Part shown: positions 8,258 through 16,320 of the stretch, in pieces
Layout of the letters: every line of letters begins with the position of its first letter
Numbering within the stretch: position 1 is the first letter of the stretch
Source: Caulobacter mirabilis
GTDB lineage: Bacteria > Pseudomonadota > Alphaproteobacteria > Caulobacterales > Caulobacteraceae
Assembly (NCBI RefSeq): GCF_002749615.1
Contig: NZ_CP024201.1
Span: 4,135,001 to 4,199,000, forward strand
DNA: 64,000 bases
Direction of reading: 5' to 3'
Notes under the pieces: generated by a model
The model's database searches: none
What the model saw: the letters and a program-made list of their open reading frames with translations, nothing else
Told to the model about the DNA's origin: nothing
Position numbers and translations under genes: made by a program

Positions 8258-9781
8258 CTATTTCTTGAACGGGTTGAAACCGGGCGGCAGCGCGGGGCCG
8301 CCGAGGCCCGGAAGCCCCCCGGGGTTGGGTGCGCCGCCGCCGAGGCCCTGGAGCTTCTGCTGCAGCTGTTCGAGTTCCTTCGCATCCGGCTCCGGCATCT
8401 TTCCGCCGCCGAGATTCTTGAGGCGGTTCATACCGCCGCCGCCCAGCATGCCGGCCATCTTCGCCAGGCCGGCGCCGCCGTTGCGGGTCATCATCTTCAT
8501 CGCATCGGCCATCTGGCGATGCTGTTTGAGCAGCCGGTTGACCTCGGCCACGTCCACGCCGGCGCCGGCCGCGATACGGCGCTTGCGCGAGGCCTGCAGG
8601 AGGTCGGGCTTGCGGCGCTCGGCCTTGGTCATCGAGCCGATGATCGCGCGCTGACGGCCGATCGACTTGTCGTTCAGACCGGACTCGGCGATCTGCTTCT
8701 TCATCTTCTGGACGCCGGGCAGCATGCCCATCAGGCCTTCCATGCCGCCCATCCGCTCCATCTGGGCGAGCTGGTCGGCCATCATCTCCAGATCGAACTG
8801 GCCCTTGGCCAGCTTCTTGGCCATGGCCTCGGCCTTGGCCTGGTCAAGGTCGGCGGCGGCCTTCTCGACCAGCGCGACGACGTCGCCCTGACCCAGGATG
8901 CGGCCGGCCACGCGGCGGGCGTCGAAGACGTCCAGCGCCTCGACCTTTTCACCCGCGCCCAGGAACTTGATCGGCAGGCCGGTGACGGCCCGCATCGACA
9001 GGGCCGCGCCGCCGCGCCCGTCGCCGTCGGCGCGGGTCAGCACCAGGCCGGTCAGCGGCAGGCGCTCGTGGAAGGCCTTGGCCGTGCGGACGGCGTCCTG
9101 GCCGGTCAGGCTGTCGGCGACCAGCAGGGTCTCGGTCGGGACGGCGATCTGCGCGATCTGCGCCGCCTCGGCCATCATCTGCTCGTCGAGCGTGGTGCGG
9201 CCGGCGGTGTCGAGGATCAGGACGTCGTAGCCCGACAGCTTGGCCGCCTGCAGCGCGCGGCGGGCGATGTCGACGGCGCTCTGGCCGGCGACGATCGGCA
9301 GGGTGTCGACCTCGATCTGCTTGCCCAGCGTGGCCAGCTGCTCCATCGCCGCCGGACGGCGGGTGTCGAGCGAGGCCATCAGGACCTTCTTGCGGTCCGT
9401 CCTGGTCAGGCGCAGGGCCAGCTTGGCGGCGGTGGTGGTCTTGCCCGAGCCCTGGAGGCCGGCCATCAGGATGATCGACGGCGGGTTCAGCGCCAGCTTG
9501 AGGCCTTCGGCCTCTTCGCCGCCCAGCATCTCGACTAGGCCGTCGTAGACGATCTTCACCACCTGGTCGGCGGGACGGATCGAACGGATCACGGCCTCGC
9601 CGGTCGCGCTTTCCTTGGCCTTGGCGATGAAGTCCTTGACCACCGGCAGGGCGACGTCGGCCTCGAGCAGCGCGACGCGGACCTCGCGCAGCGCCTCGTC
9701 GATGTCCTTCTCGCCCAGCACGCCGCGACCGGAGAGCCGGTCGAATACGCCGCTGAGCCGTTCTGTAAGGCCTTCGAACAT
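8258..9781 (-). CDS. ffh: Signal recognition particle protein Ffh
   Basis: The SRP54 homologue is a GTPase that binds 4.5S RNA and nascent signal sequences and docks with FtsY. The 507-residue protein has an N domain, a G domain with GLQGSGKTTT at 108-117, DTRRPAAMEQL at 139-149, DTAGRTT at 191-197 and TRADGDGRGG at 249-258 (usually TKxDGDARGG), and a Met-rich M domain from about 300. It heads the ffh-rpsP-rimM group. Its receptor ftsY is also in this window at 46140. Confidence 0.98.
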   Translation of the reverse strand: MFEGLTERLSGVFDRLSGRGVLGEKDIDEALREVRVALLEADVALPVVKDFIAKAKESATGEAVIRSIRPADQVVKIVYDGLVEMLGGEEAEGLKLALNPPSIILMAGLQGSGKTTTAAKLALRLTRTDRKKVLMASLDTRRPAAMEQLATLGKQIEVDTLPIVAGQSAVDIARRALQAAKLSGYDVLILDTAGRTTLDEQMMAEAAQIAQIAVPTETLLVADSLTGQDAVRTAKAFHERLPLTGLVLTRADGDGRGGAALSMRAVTGLPIKFLGAGEKVEALDVFDARRVAGRILGQGDVVALVEKAAADLDQAKAEAMAKKLAKGQFDLEMMADQLAQMERMGGMEGLMGMLPGVQKMKKQIAESGLNDKSIGRQRAIIGSMTKAERRKPDLLQASRKRRIAAGAGVDVAEVNRLLKQHRQMADAMKMMTRNGGAGLAKMAGMLGGGGMNRLKNLGGGKMPEPDAKELEQLQQKLQGLGGGAPNPGGLPGLGGPALPPGFNPFKK

Positions 9782-9811
9782 TCGTTACCTCAATCGCCCA
9801 AACGCAATTCG

Positions 9812-9839
9812 CCCCCGTGGACGATCACGTCGACGGGGG
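9812..9839 (-). promoter_or_regulatory. Hairpin in the upstream region of ffh
   Basis: CCCCCGT (9812-9818) pairs with ACGGGGG (9833-9839), and inside it GACG (9820-9823) pairs with CGTC (9828-9831) around an ATCA loop. It lies 31 bases upstream of the ffh start and would be in the mRNA leader if transcription starts further upstream. Function is unknown. Confidence 0.4.
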
Positions 9840-9983
9840 GCCTCGCCATCCTCGTCCCGCAATGAGATAGGCGCGGGGGTCGTGATGGTGGAGGGCGCTG
9901 AACTGCATCTGCGCCGGAAGGCGGGCCTTATGCGCGGAAAAGCCCCGGAAATCAAGATGCCTGCCCACCTCGTCGCGTGGGGC

Positions 9984-10037
9984 TTGACCATGACTACTTA
10001 GCATCGCTATATACCACTAGATAGCAACACTAAGTAG
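9984..10037 (+). promoter_or_regulatory. Promoter and overlapping nested palindrome for the PadR operon
   Basis: A -35-like TTGACC (9984-9989) and a -10-like TATATA (10008-10013) are 18 bases apart. The -10 lies inside two nested perfect inverted repeats: CTACTTAG (9994-10001) with CTAAGTAG (10030-10037), and GCTAT (10006-10010) with ATAGC (10021-10025). A regulator bound here would block RNA polymerase. The obvious candidate is the PadR protein encoded 12 bases downstream, as autorepression is usual in that family. Confidence 0.65.
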
Positions 10038-10048
10038 CTGGAGGCCTC

Positions 10049-10378
10049 GTGAGCAAGCAGATGACCGAGATGCTCAAGGGCACGCTGGAGGGCATCATCC
10101 TCGCGCTGCTCTCCAGGCGGCCCGCCTACGGCTACGAGATCACGTCGCGGCTGCGGGAGCAGGGCTTCTCCGACATCGCCGAAGGCACCGTCTACGCCCT
10201 GCTCGTCAGGAACGAGCAGAAGGGCCTGGTCGATGTCGAAAAGGTCCCCTCGGAGAAGGGGCCGCCGCGGAAGGTCTACGCCCTCAACGCCAAGGGGCGG
10301 GACTATCTCGAAGAGTTCTGGAGGACATGGAGCTTCCTCGCGGAACGGCTCGAACAGCTCCATGCGGAAAGGAAGTAG
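10049..10378 (+). CDS. PadR family transcriptional regulator
   Basis: This is a short (109-residue) PadR winged-helix protein: LKGTLEGIILALLSRRPAYGYEI, the recognition region EGTVYALLVRNEQKGLVDVEK, the wing GPPRKVYALNAKGRDYL, and one C-terminal dimerisation helix. It starts with GTG at 10049, preceded by GGAG at 10040-10043. Downstream lie a DUF1048 gene and a 37-residue membrane protein gene, nearly without gaps. PadR/DUF1048 pairs are a known gene neighbourhood. I infer that it represses this operon through the palindrome at 9994-10037. Confidence 0.93.
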   Translation: MSKQMTEMLKGTLEGIILALLSRRPAYGYEITSRLREQGFSDIAEGTVYALLVRNEQKGLVDVEKVPSEKGPPRKVYALNAKGRDYLEEFWRTWSFLAERLEQLHAERK

Positions 10379-10380
10379 TC

Positions 10381-10746
10381 ATGGCCATCGGATGGATCGA
10401 GCTGGTCACCGGATCGCTTGAGCAGAAAAAGCAGTACCGCGAGTGCAAGGCGCGCATCAAACGGCTCCCCGCGACCTATCGCGCCGCGTTCGAGGCGCTG
10501 GAGCGATACCTGATGTACGCCGGAGGCGTCGCCAAGGGCGACGTCGCGGTGCGGATGTACGGCGACCTCGTGGACCTGTTCGAGGAAAGCGCGGCGAACG
10601 GCGTCCCCGTCCGCGAGATCTTCGGCGAGGACCCGGCCACGTTCGTGGAAGCTTTCATCGCCAACTATGCCGACGGCCACTGGATCAACAAGGAGCGCGA
10701 CCGCCTGATCGAAGCGATCGACCGCGCCTCGGGCGGCCGGGCATGA
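10381..10746 (+). CDS. DUF1048 family protein
   Basis: A 121-residue, mostly helical cytoplasmic protein beginning MAIGWIELVTGSLEQKKQY, with RIKRLPATYRAAFEALERYLMYAG and a C-terminal DLVDLFEESAANGVPVREIFGED region, as in DUF1048 proteins found next to PadR regulators. Function is unknown. The ATG at 10381 lies 2 bases after the padR stop, and its own stop overlaps the next start codon in ATGA, so the three genes are probably translated together. Confidence 0.85.
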   Translation: MAIGWIELVTGSLEQKKQYRECKARIKRLPATYRAAFEALERYLMYAGGVAKGDVAVRMYGDLVDLFEESAANGVPVREIFGEDPATFVEAFIANYADGHWINKERDRLIEAIDRASGGRA

Positions 10747-10856
10747 CCCGGCCGCCGCTCGACATCGACACGAGGATCGCCCTTGCTCTGTGCATCGGCA
10801 TCCTGTTCGTCGCCTACGTCGTGATGATCACCTATCGCCGAAGAGCTTTCTGGTAG
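10743..10856 (+). CDS. 37-residue single-pass membrane protein
   Basis: A small open frame begins at the ATG that overlaps the DUF1048 stop codon (ATGA, 10743-10746). The product has a short polar start (MTRPPLDIDTR), one hydrophobic helix of about 19 residues (IALALCIGILFVAYVVMI) and a basic tail (TYRRRAFW), so the N-terminus would be outside and the tail in the cytoplasm. The translational coupling and clean topology argue that it is real despite its size. It may be the membrane partner of the PadR-controlled unit. Confidence 0.65.
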   Translation: MTRPPLDIDTRIALALCIGILFVAYVVMITYRRRAFW

Positions 10857-10874
10857 CCCCGTCCACGGCGAGGG

Positions 10875-11270
10875 TCAGCCCCGCAGCTCGACCCCATTCC
10901 CCTCGGGGTCCTTGAGATAGATCGACAGGCCCTCGCCGCCGGCGCCGTAACGCAGGCCTTCCTCGCCCAGTTCGACGCCGTGCGCTTCCAGATGCGCCTT
11001 CACCCGGTCGATATCGAAGTCGCGGATGTTCAGGCAGAAGTGGTCGAGGTTGCGCCCCTCGGCGCCGGGCGCGGCGCCGCCCATGCGGCCCAGCTTGCCG
11101 TCGACCGGCACGATGTCGATCAGGTTCCGCCCGGCGCGCAGCTGAACCAGGCCGATGGCGTCCTGCCGCCGCTCGACGGTCAGCCCCAGCACCTCGGTGT
11201 AGAACCGCACCAGCCCCTCCCCGTCGCGGGCGCGCAGGACGATGTGGTCGATGCCGGTGATGTCGAGCAT
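10875..11270 (-). CDS. VOC/glyoxalase superfamily protein
   Basis: A 131-residue protein with the paired beta-alpha-beta-beta-beta units of the vicinal oxygen chelate fold. Metal-ligand positions are visible: His in ITGIDHIVLRA, His in NLDHFCLNI, and Glu near the end in KDPEGNGVEL. FYTEVLGL is the usual first-module signature. Members include glyoxalase I, dioxygenases and fosfomycin-resistance enzymes, and sequence alone does not pick one here. It starts 310 bases from the end of the convergent-side small membrane gene and stands alone. Confidence 0.88.
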   Translation of the reverse strand: MLDITGIDHIVLRARDGEGLVRFYTEVLGLTVERRQDAIGLVQLRAGRNLIDIVPVDGKLGRMGGAAPGAEGRNLDHFCLNIRDFDIDRVKAHLEAHGVELGEEGLRYGAGGEGLSIYLKDPEGNGVELRG

Positions 11271-11355
11271 GGGGGTCTCCTTACAACTGACTCAAGAACG
11301 AACGAGCGCCCTCGGCTCCGACATGGCCATCGCCCATTCAAAGAAAAAGGCCCCA

Positions 11356-11391
11356 AAGAAAAAGGGCCGCGGTCCTCTCGAACCACGGCCC
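11356..11391 (-). terminator. Terminator of the M3 peptidase gene
   Basis: On the minus strand a stem formed by 11383-11391 and 11364-11372 (GGCCG/CGGCC core with one mismatch) is followed directly by a T-rich run (complement of AAAGAAAAA at 11355-11363). It lies about 20 bases after the peptidase stop codon. Confidence 0.75.
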
Positions 11392-11411
11392 CTTCTCACT
11401 GTCGGCTGCGC

Positions 11412-13580
11412 CTACGAGGTCGGGAAGCCCCGGACCTTCAGCAGCGCCTTCACGTCCGGGTCGCGGCCGCGGAAGGCGCGGTAGGCTTCCGCGCGGTCCG
11501 TGCTGTTGCCCGGCGCCAGGATGATCGACTTGTAGCGCTTGGCGATGTCCGGATTGAACGGATCGCCGCTCTCCTCGAAGTAGGCCCAGGTGTCGGCGTC
11601 CATCACTTCCGACCACAGGTAGGAGTAGTAGCCGGCCGAGTAGGCGTCCGAGGTGAAGAGGTGATTGAACTGCGGCAGGCGGTGCCGCATCACGATCTCC
11701 TTCGGCATGCCGTAGCGCGCCAGGCTGTCGCGCTCGAAGGCGTCGATGTCGGTCGGCGGATCGGCGCGGGTGTGCAGGTCCATGTCGACCAGCGCCGACG
11801 ACAGGTAGCTGACCGTCGCGTAGCCCTGGTTGAAGGTGCCCGAGGCGTCGATCTTCTCGACCAGGGCCTGCGGCATCGGCTTGCCGGTCTCGACGTGCTT
11901 CATGAAGCCGTCGAGGATCGGACGGGTCAGCACCCAGTGCTCGTGCACCTGCGAGGGGTACTCGACGAAGTCGCGCGGCGTGTTGCCGAGGTCGGGGTAG
12001 ACCACGACCGACGACAGGTAGTGCAGCGCGTGGCCGAACTCGTGGAACAGCGTCTGGGCGTCGTCCAGCGAGATCAGCAGCGGTTGACCGGCCTCCGCCT
12101 TGGTGAAGTTGTTGTTGTTCGAGGCCAGGACGTTCTGCGGACCGTCGTAGGTCGAATGGGCCCGGTAGGTGGTCATCCAGGCGCCCGACCGCTTGCCCGG
12201 ACGGGCGAAGTCGTCGGAATAGAACAGGCCGATGTGCTTGCCGCTGGCCTTGTCCTTGACCTCGAAGACCTCGACGTCCGGATGGAAGACCGGCACCGCG
12301 CCCTTGGCCAGCTTGACGAACTCGAAGCCGTACAGCCGGCCCGCCATGTAGAAGGCGCCCTGCTTGACGTTGTTGAGCTCGAAGTAGGGCTTCAGCTCGT
12401 TCTGATCGAGGTCGTACTTCGCCTTACGGACCTTCTCGGCGTAGTAGAGGTAGTCCCAGGGCTCGATGTCGTGACCGGCGATCTTGCGCATGTCGGCCAC
12501 CTCCTCGGCGACGCGCGCCTTGGCCGGGGCCCAGACCCGCATCATCAGGTCGTTGGCCGCGGCCGGCGTCTTGGCCATGGTGTCCTGCATCCGCCAGGCG
12601 GCGTGATGCTCGAAGCCGAGCAGCTTGGCGCGCTGGGCCCGCAGCTTCACGATCTCGGCGATCGTGGCGTTGGTGTCGTTGGCGTCGCCGTTGTCGCCGC
12701 GGCTCACGAACTTGCGCCACACCTTCTCGCGCAGGGCGCGGTCGTCGGCGAAGGTCAGGAACGGGTCGACGGCCGAGCGGGTGTTGGCGATGACCCAGCC
12801 GTCGAGGTTGCGCGACTTGGCGGCCGCGGCGGCGGCGGCCTTGTTCGAGGCCGCCATGCCGGCCATGCCGGCTTCGGTCGGGATGACGGTCCAGCCCCGC
12901 TCGTCGCCGACCACCTTCTGGCCGAAGGCGGTGAAGGCGGCCGACAGGGCGGTGTTGATGCGGCCCAGCTCGGCCTTGCCGGCGGCGTCCAGCGCGGCGC
13001 CGTTGCGGACGAAGGCGTCGCGGCGGCGAGTGGCCACGCGGGTCTGCTGCGGCGACAGCTTGGCCGCGGCGGCGCCGTCGGCGACGGCCTTCACGCGCTT
13101 GAACAGCGCCTCGTTGAAGGTGATCTCGTCCTGGGCGGCCGACAGGATCGGCGACACCTCGGTGTCCAGCGCCTCATACTCGTTCGAGCCGATGTTCGAG
13201 GTCATGACGCCGAACACGGACATGGCGCGGTCCAGCGGCTCGCCGGCCATCTGCAGCGCCACCAGGGTGTTGGCGAAGGTCGGCGCGGCCTTGTTCTCGG
13301 CGATCGCCTTGATCTCGGCGCGCTGCAGGTCGATGCCTTCGAGGATGGCTTCGCGCAGCTTGGCGGCCGTGACCTTGTCCCAGGGCGGCACGCCGCCGTA
13401 CGGACCGGTCCAGACCTGCAGCAGCTCGGCCTTCGGAGCCTGCTTGGGCAGGACGGCGCGCGCCGCCACGGCGTCGCGCTTCAGCACGTCCGCCGCCGGG
13501 GCCCCGAGATCCGCCGCCGAAGCGAAAGCCGGCGCGAGGAAGAGGCTGGCGCCCCCGATAAGAACCTGTCGTCGTTGCAT
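11412..13580 (-). CDS. Exported M3 family metallopeptidase (Dcp/oligopeptidase A-like)
   Basis: A 722-residue zinc peptidase with the M3 active site HEFGH at 513-517 in TLFHEFGHALHYL. M3 enzymes cut short peptides, and Dcp-type members remove C-terminal dipeptides. The N-terminus (MQRRQVLIGGASLFLAPAFASA) is a signal peptide beginning with two Arg, possibly Tat, so the enzyme is likely periplasmic, unlike the cytoplasmic oligopeptidase A. It ends in a terminator and is divergent from murI with 124 bases between them. Confidence 0.95.
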   Translation of the reverse strand: MQRRQVLIGGASLFLAPAFASAADLGAPAADVLKRDAVAARAVLPKQAPKAELLQVWTGPYGGVPPWDKVTAAKLREAILEGIDLQRAEIKAIAENKAAPTFANTLVALQMAGEPLDRAMSVFGVMTSNIGSNEYEALDTEVSPILSAAQDEITFNEALFKRVKAVADGAAAAKLSPQQTRVATRRRDAFVRNGAALDAAGKAELGRINTALSAAFTAFGQKVVGDERGWTVIPTEAGMAGMAASNKAAAAAAAKSRNLDGWVIANTRSAVDPFLTFADDRALREKVWRKFVSRGDNGDANDTNATIAEIVKLRAQRAKLLGFEHHAAWRMQDTMAKTPAAANDLMMRVWAPAKARVAEEVADMRKIAGHDIEPWDYLYYAEKVRKAKYDLDQNELKPYFELNNVKQGAFYMAGRLYGFEFVKLAKGAVPVFHPDVEVFEVKDKASGKHIGLFYSDDFARPGKRSGAWMTTYRAHSTYDGPQNVLASNNNNFTKAEAGQPLLISLDDAQTLFHEFGHALHYLSSVVVYPDLGNTPRDFVEYPSQVHEHWVLTRPILDGFMKHVETGKPMPQALVEKIDASGTFNQGYATVSYLSSALVDMDLHTRADPPTDIDAFERDSLARYGMPKEIVMRHRLPQFNHLFTSDAYSAGYYSYLWSEVMDADTWAYFEESGDPFNPDIAKRYKSIILAPGNSTDRAEAYRAFRGRDPDVKALLKVRGFPTS

Positions 13581-13704
13581 AGTGGCTCCGTGACCAGAAT
13601 ATTTGGCCGGGACCCTATAGTCGCGTTACCCCCGCGTCACATGAACGGCCTGTAATGTGGCGGACACGCTTCCGTTACGGCGGCCGGAGCTCTAAAGCGA
13701 AGCC

Positions 13705-14556
13705 ATGTCCATCGGCGTCTTCGATTCCGGAGTCGGGGGCCTCACGGTCCACCGCGCGCTCGTCGAGCGCTTCCCGCAGGCTGACTTCGTCTATCTGGCG
13801 GACCAGGCCAACGCGCCCTACGGAGGCCGGCCCGGCGAGGAGATCGTCGAGCTGACCAAGGCCGGCTGCATCCGCCTGTTCGACGCGGGCGCCAGCCTGG
13901 TCGTGCTGGCCTGCAACACCGCTTCGGCCATCGCCCTGCGCCGCCTGCAGCAGACCTGGCTGCCCGGCTATCGCCGCGAGACCGGCCGTTCGCTGAACGT
14001 GCTCGGCATCATCGTGCCGACCATCGAGGCGGCCACCGGCCTGCCCTGGGAGCACGAGGCGGATCGACGCGACGAGCAGGTGCAGAAGGTCGACATCCTG
14101 GGCGTCTTCTCCACTCCGGGCACAGCCAACAGCCGGGTGTTCGAGATCGAGATCGACAAGCGCAAGCAGGACCTGGCCGTCTTCTCCGAGCCCTGCCCGA
14201 ACCTGGCCCGGCTGATCGAGCAGGACGCCTCGCGCGACGTGCTCCGGACCGAAGTCGAAGGGCATGTGAAGGTGCTGAAGAGCCGCGTCGGCCGCCACCC
14301 GGACCGGGCGGTGCTGGGCTGCACCCACTACGAGATCATCGCCGATCTGTTCCGCGACGCCCTGCCCGACGGCACGCCGCTGATCCACCAGCCCGGCGCC
14401 ACCGCCGACGCGCTGGCCCGCTACTTCGAGCGGCACCCGGAGTACATCGCCGGCGCCGGCGGCGAGCGCCGTTTCCTGACCACGGGGACACCCGGCGAAC
14501 AGAACGGCCTGGTTGCGACCTTCTGGGGCGCCCCCTTGCGGTTCGAGGCGGCCTGA
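13705..14556 (+). CDS. murI: Glutamate racemase
   Basis: MurI makes D-glutamate for peptidoglycan in the cytoplasm. The 283-residue product has the N-terminal GVFDSGVGGLTV with the acid/base Asp, the first catalytic Cys in LACNTASA (Cys70) and the second in LGCTHYE (Cys206). It stands alone between the divergent M3 peptidase and an SRPBCC-type protein. An unusual insertion-like acidic stretch (WEHEADRRDEQVQKVD, about 115-130) does not disturb the motifs. Confidence 0.96.
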   Translation: MSIGVFDSGVGGLTVHRALVERFPQADFVYLADQANAPYGGRPGEEIVELTKAGCIRLFDAGASLVVLACNTASAIALRRLQQTWLPGYRRETGRSLNVLGIIVPTIEAATGLPWEHEADRRDEQVQKVDILGVFSTPGTANSRVFEIEIDKRKQDLAVFSEPCPNLARLIEQDASRDVLRTEVEGHVKVLKSRVGRHPDRAVLGCTHYEIIADLFRDALPDGTPLIHQPGATADALARYFERHPEYIAGAGGERRFLTTGTPGEQNGLVATFWGAPLRFEAA

Positions 14557-14595
14557 GGCCACCCTTCCCCGAACCTGAACCTGGGGAGGTTGATC

Positions 14596-15123
14596 ATGCG
14601 TGCAGCGTTCGTCCTGTCGGCCTTCGCGCTCGCGCTCGCCGCACCCGCCCAGGCGGAAGTGAAGTCGGCCGAGGGCGCCGTCGTGCGCATCGAGAACCGC
14701 GTCACGGTCGCCGCGCCGCCGGACAAGGTCTACGCCGCGCTCGGCGAGATCGGGAAGTGGTGGAACGGCCAGCACAGCTACACGGGCGACGCCGCCAACA
14801 TGACCGTCGCGCTGGAGCCCGGCGCCTGCTTCTGCGAGCGCTTTCCGAAGGGCGGCGGCGTGAAACACGGCGAGGTCGTCCTCGCCTGGCCGGGTCAGAT
14901 GCTGCGCATCGACGCCGCTCTCGGGCCGCTACAGGACGAGGGCGCGGCCGGCGCCCTGACCTTCAGCCTGAAGAAGACCGAAGCCGGAACCGAGGTGGTC
15001 CAGACCTACAACGTCGGGGGGCTACGGCCGGAGATGGTCAAGAACGCGCCGCTCTTCGACATGGTCGTCGGCGAACAGCTGAAACGCTTCAAGGCCTATG
15101 TGGAGACCGGCAAGCCTCAATAG
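14596..15123 (+). CDS. Secreted SRPBCC (START-like) domain protein
   Basis: The product has 175 residues, beginning with a signal peptide (MRAAFVLSAFALALAAPAQA). The mature part is an SRPBCC-like ligand-binding fold (IENRVTVAAPPDKVYAALGEIGKWW ... VVQTYNVGG ... LKRFKAYVETG). The ATG at 14596 is preceded by GGGGAGG at 14583-14589. A TTG at 14590 would sit on the ribosome site and is unlikely. Ligand unknown. It follows murI by 39 bases and is followed by two strong tandem hairpins. Confidence 0.85.
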   Translation: MRAAFVLSAFALALAAPAQAEVKSAEGAVVRIENRVTVAAPPDKVYAALGEIGKWWNGQHSYTGDAANMTVALEPGACFCERFPKGGGVKHGEVVLAWPGQMLRIDAALGPLQDEGAAGALTFSLKKTEAGTEVVQTYNVGGLRPEMVKNAPLFDMVVGEQLKRFKAYVETGKPQ

Positions 15124-15141
15124 ATTGAGAGAGAAGGGGGG

Positions 15142-15228
15142 TCCGGGAGCCCGACGCACCGTGGGAGGGCATGGGTGCGGGGGCTCCCGGATCGGACGGC
15201 CGCCTTCGGGGGGAGGAGCGCGGCCGTC
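15142..15228 (+). other. Two tandem strong hairpins in an intergenic region
   Basis: Hairpin 1 has perfect 11-bp arms TCCGGGAGCCC (15142-15152) and GGGCTCCCGGA (15181-15191), with an inner CGCACC (15155-15160)/GGTGCG (15174-15179) stem. Hairpin 2 has perfect 9-bp arms GACGGCCGC (15195-15203) and GCGGCCGTC (15220-15228). There is no U-run after either, so this is not a standard terminator. It lies just after the SRPBCC gene and may protect the 3' end of its mRNA or be a structured RNA. Confidence 0.5.
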
Positions 15229-15298
15229 TGTCTTGATGGAGACAAGCTGTAAGTACGAGCCCCGCCCCTACAAATCCAATCGATATTTCTTTCCGACT

Positions 15299-15319
15299 CG
15301 ATAGAGAGAGCCTCTATCG
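15299..15319 (+). promoter_or_regulatory. Candidate operator upstream of oxyR
   Basis: A perfect inverted repeat CGATAGAG (15299-15306), 5 bases, CTCTATCG (15312-15319) sits in an A/T-richer stretch about 73 bases before the oxyR start. OxyR half sites contain ATAG and CTAT, as here, although the spacing (9 bases between ATAG and CTAT) is not the E. coli 7. Autoregulation is the simplest reading. Confidence 0.45.
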
Positions 15320-15391
15320 TCGACCGGCGCCGCCCATAAAGCCGCTCGATTGCTTTTTGCAGCGTCGATCGATCGGGCCTATCTTGCGTCC

Positions 15392-16288
15392 ATGCTCCCG
15401 ACGCTGCGCCAACTGCAATATCTGAAGCTGCTCTCCGAGCATGGCTCCTTCAGCCGCGCGGCCGAAGCGGCGCACGTGACACAACCGACCCTCTCGGCCG
15501 GCATCGCCGAGCTGGAGAAGATCCTCGGGGCGCCGGTCGTGGACCGCGCCCGCTCCGGCGTGATCCTGACCGCCGCCGGCGAGGAGGCCGTTCGGCGCGC
15601 CCGGCTCATCCTCGACCAGGCGGAAGACCTGGTGCAGGCGGCGCAGGGCGCCGGCCAGCCGCTGAGCGGGCGGTTCCGGTTGGGCGTGATTCCGACGGTC
15701 GCGCCCTTCCTGCTGCCCAAGGCCCTGCCGGCGCTGCGCGAGCGTTTTCCCAAGCTGCGGCTGTTCCTGCGCGAAGACCTGACCCATCGCCTGATCGCCT
15801 CGTTGCGGGCCGGGGCGCTGGACGCGGCGCTGATCGCCCTGCCCTACGACATGACCGGCCTCAATTGGGCCCATGTCGAGCACGACGAACTCCTGGCCGC
15901 CGTTCCGGACGGCCACCCGATCCTCGACAAGGACCGGAAGATCAATCCCGAGAGCCTGGCCCCGTCCGACCTGATCCTGCTCGAGGATGGCCACTGCCTG
16001 CGCGACCACGCCCTGGCCGCCTGCGGGCTGGAGCCGCCCAAGGCCAGCGACGAGGAGACCTTCGCGGCCACCTCGCTTCCGACGCTGGTGCAGATGGTGG
16101 GTTCAGGTCTGGGCGTCTCGTTCCTGCCGGCCATGGCCGTCGAGGCGGGCCTGGCCCAGCATGTGCCCGTGACCATCCGGCCCCTCGCGGCCGAGCATCC
16201 CAGCCGCGAGATCGTGGTCGCCTGGCGAGCCGGTTCCAGCCGGGCGAACGAAGGCCGCCTGCTGGCCGAGACGCTGCGGGGCGTGTGA
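15392..16288 (+). CDS. oxyR: Peroxide-sensing LysR-type regulator OxyR
   Basis: A LysR-family activator of 298 residues with an N-terminal winged helix (FSRAAEAAHVTQPTLSAGIAELE). The redox motif GHCLRDHALAAC places Cys202 and Cys211 nine residues apart, matching Cys199/Cys208 of E. coli OxyR, which form a disulfide on H2O2 oxidation. This motif separates it from other LysR proteins. The ATG at 15392 gives the standard start MLPTLRQLQYL. No catalase, peroxiredoxin or other classical target is adjacent. Confidence 0.95.
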   Translation: MLPTLRQLQYLKLLSEHGSFSRAAEAAHVTQPTLSAGIAELEKILGAPVVDRARSGVILTAAGEEAVRRARLILDQAEDLVQAAQGAGQPLSGRFRLGVIPTVAPFLLPKALPALRERFPKLRLFLREDLTHRLIASLRAGALDAALIALPYDMTGLNWAHVEHDELLAAVPDGHPILDKDRKINPESLAPSDLILLEDGHCLRDHALAACGLEPPKASDEETFAATSLPTLVQMVGSGLGVSFLPAMAVEAGLAQHVPVTIRPLAAEHPSREIVVAWRAGSSRANEGRLLAETLRGV

Positions 16289-16320
16289 GGCCCCGCAACC
16301 CCTTCTCCGTAGAGGATCGG

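Noticed and set aside
9785..9991. Possible small minus-strand gene upstream of ffh
   Set aside because: It has Arg-rich antisense-like composition and no ribosome site. I found only a leader hairpin here.
10980..13655. Long plus-strand open frame opposite the M3 peptidase
   Set aside because: High GC removes stop codons from the antisense. The translated product has no recognisable domain, while the minus strand encodes a complete peptidase.
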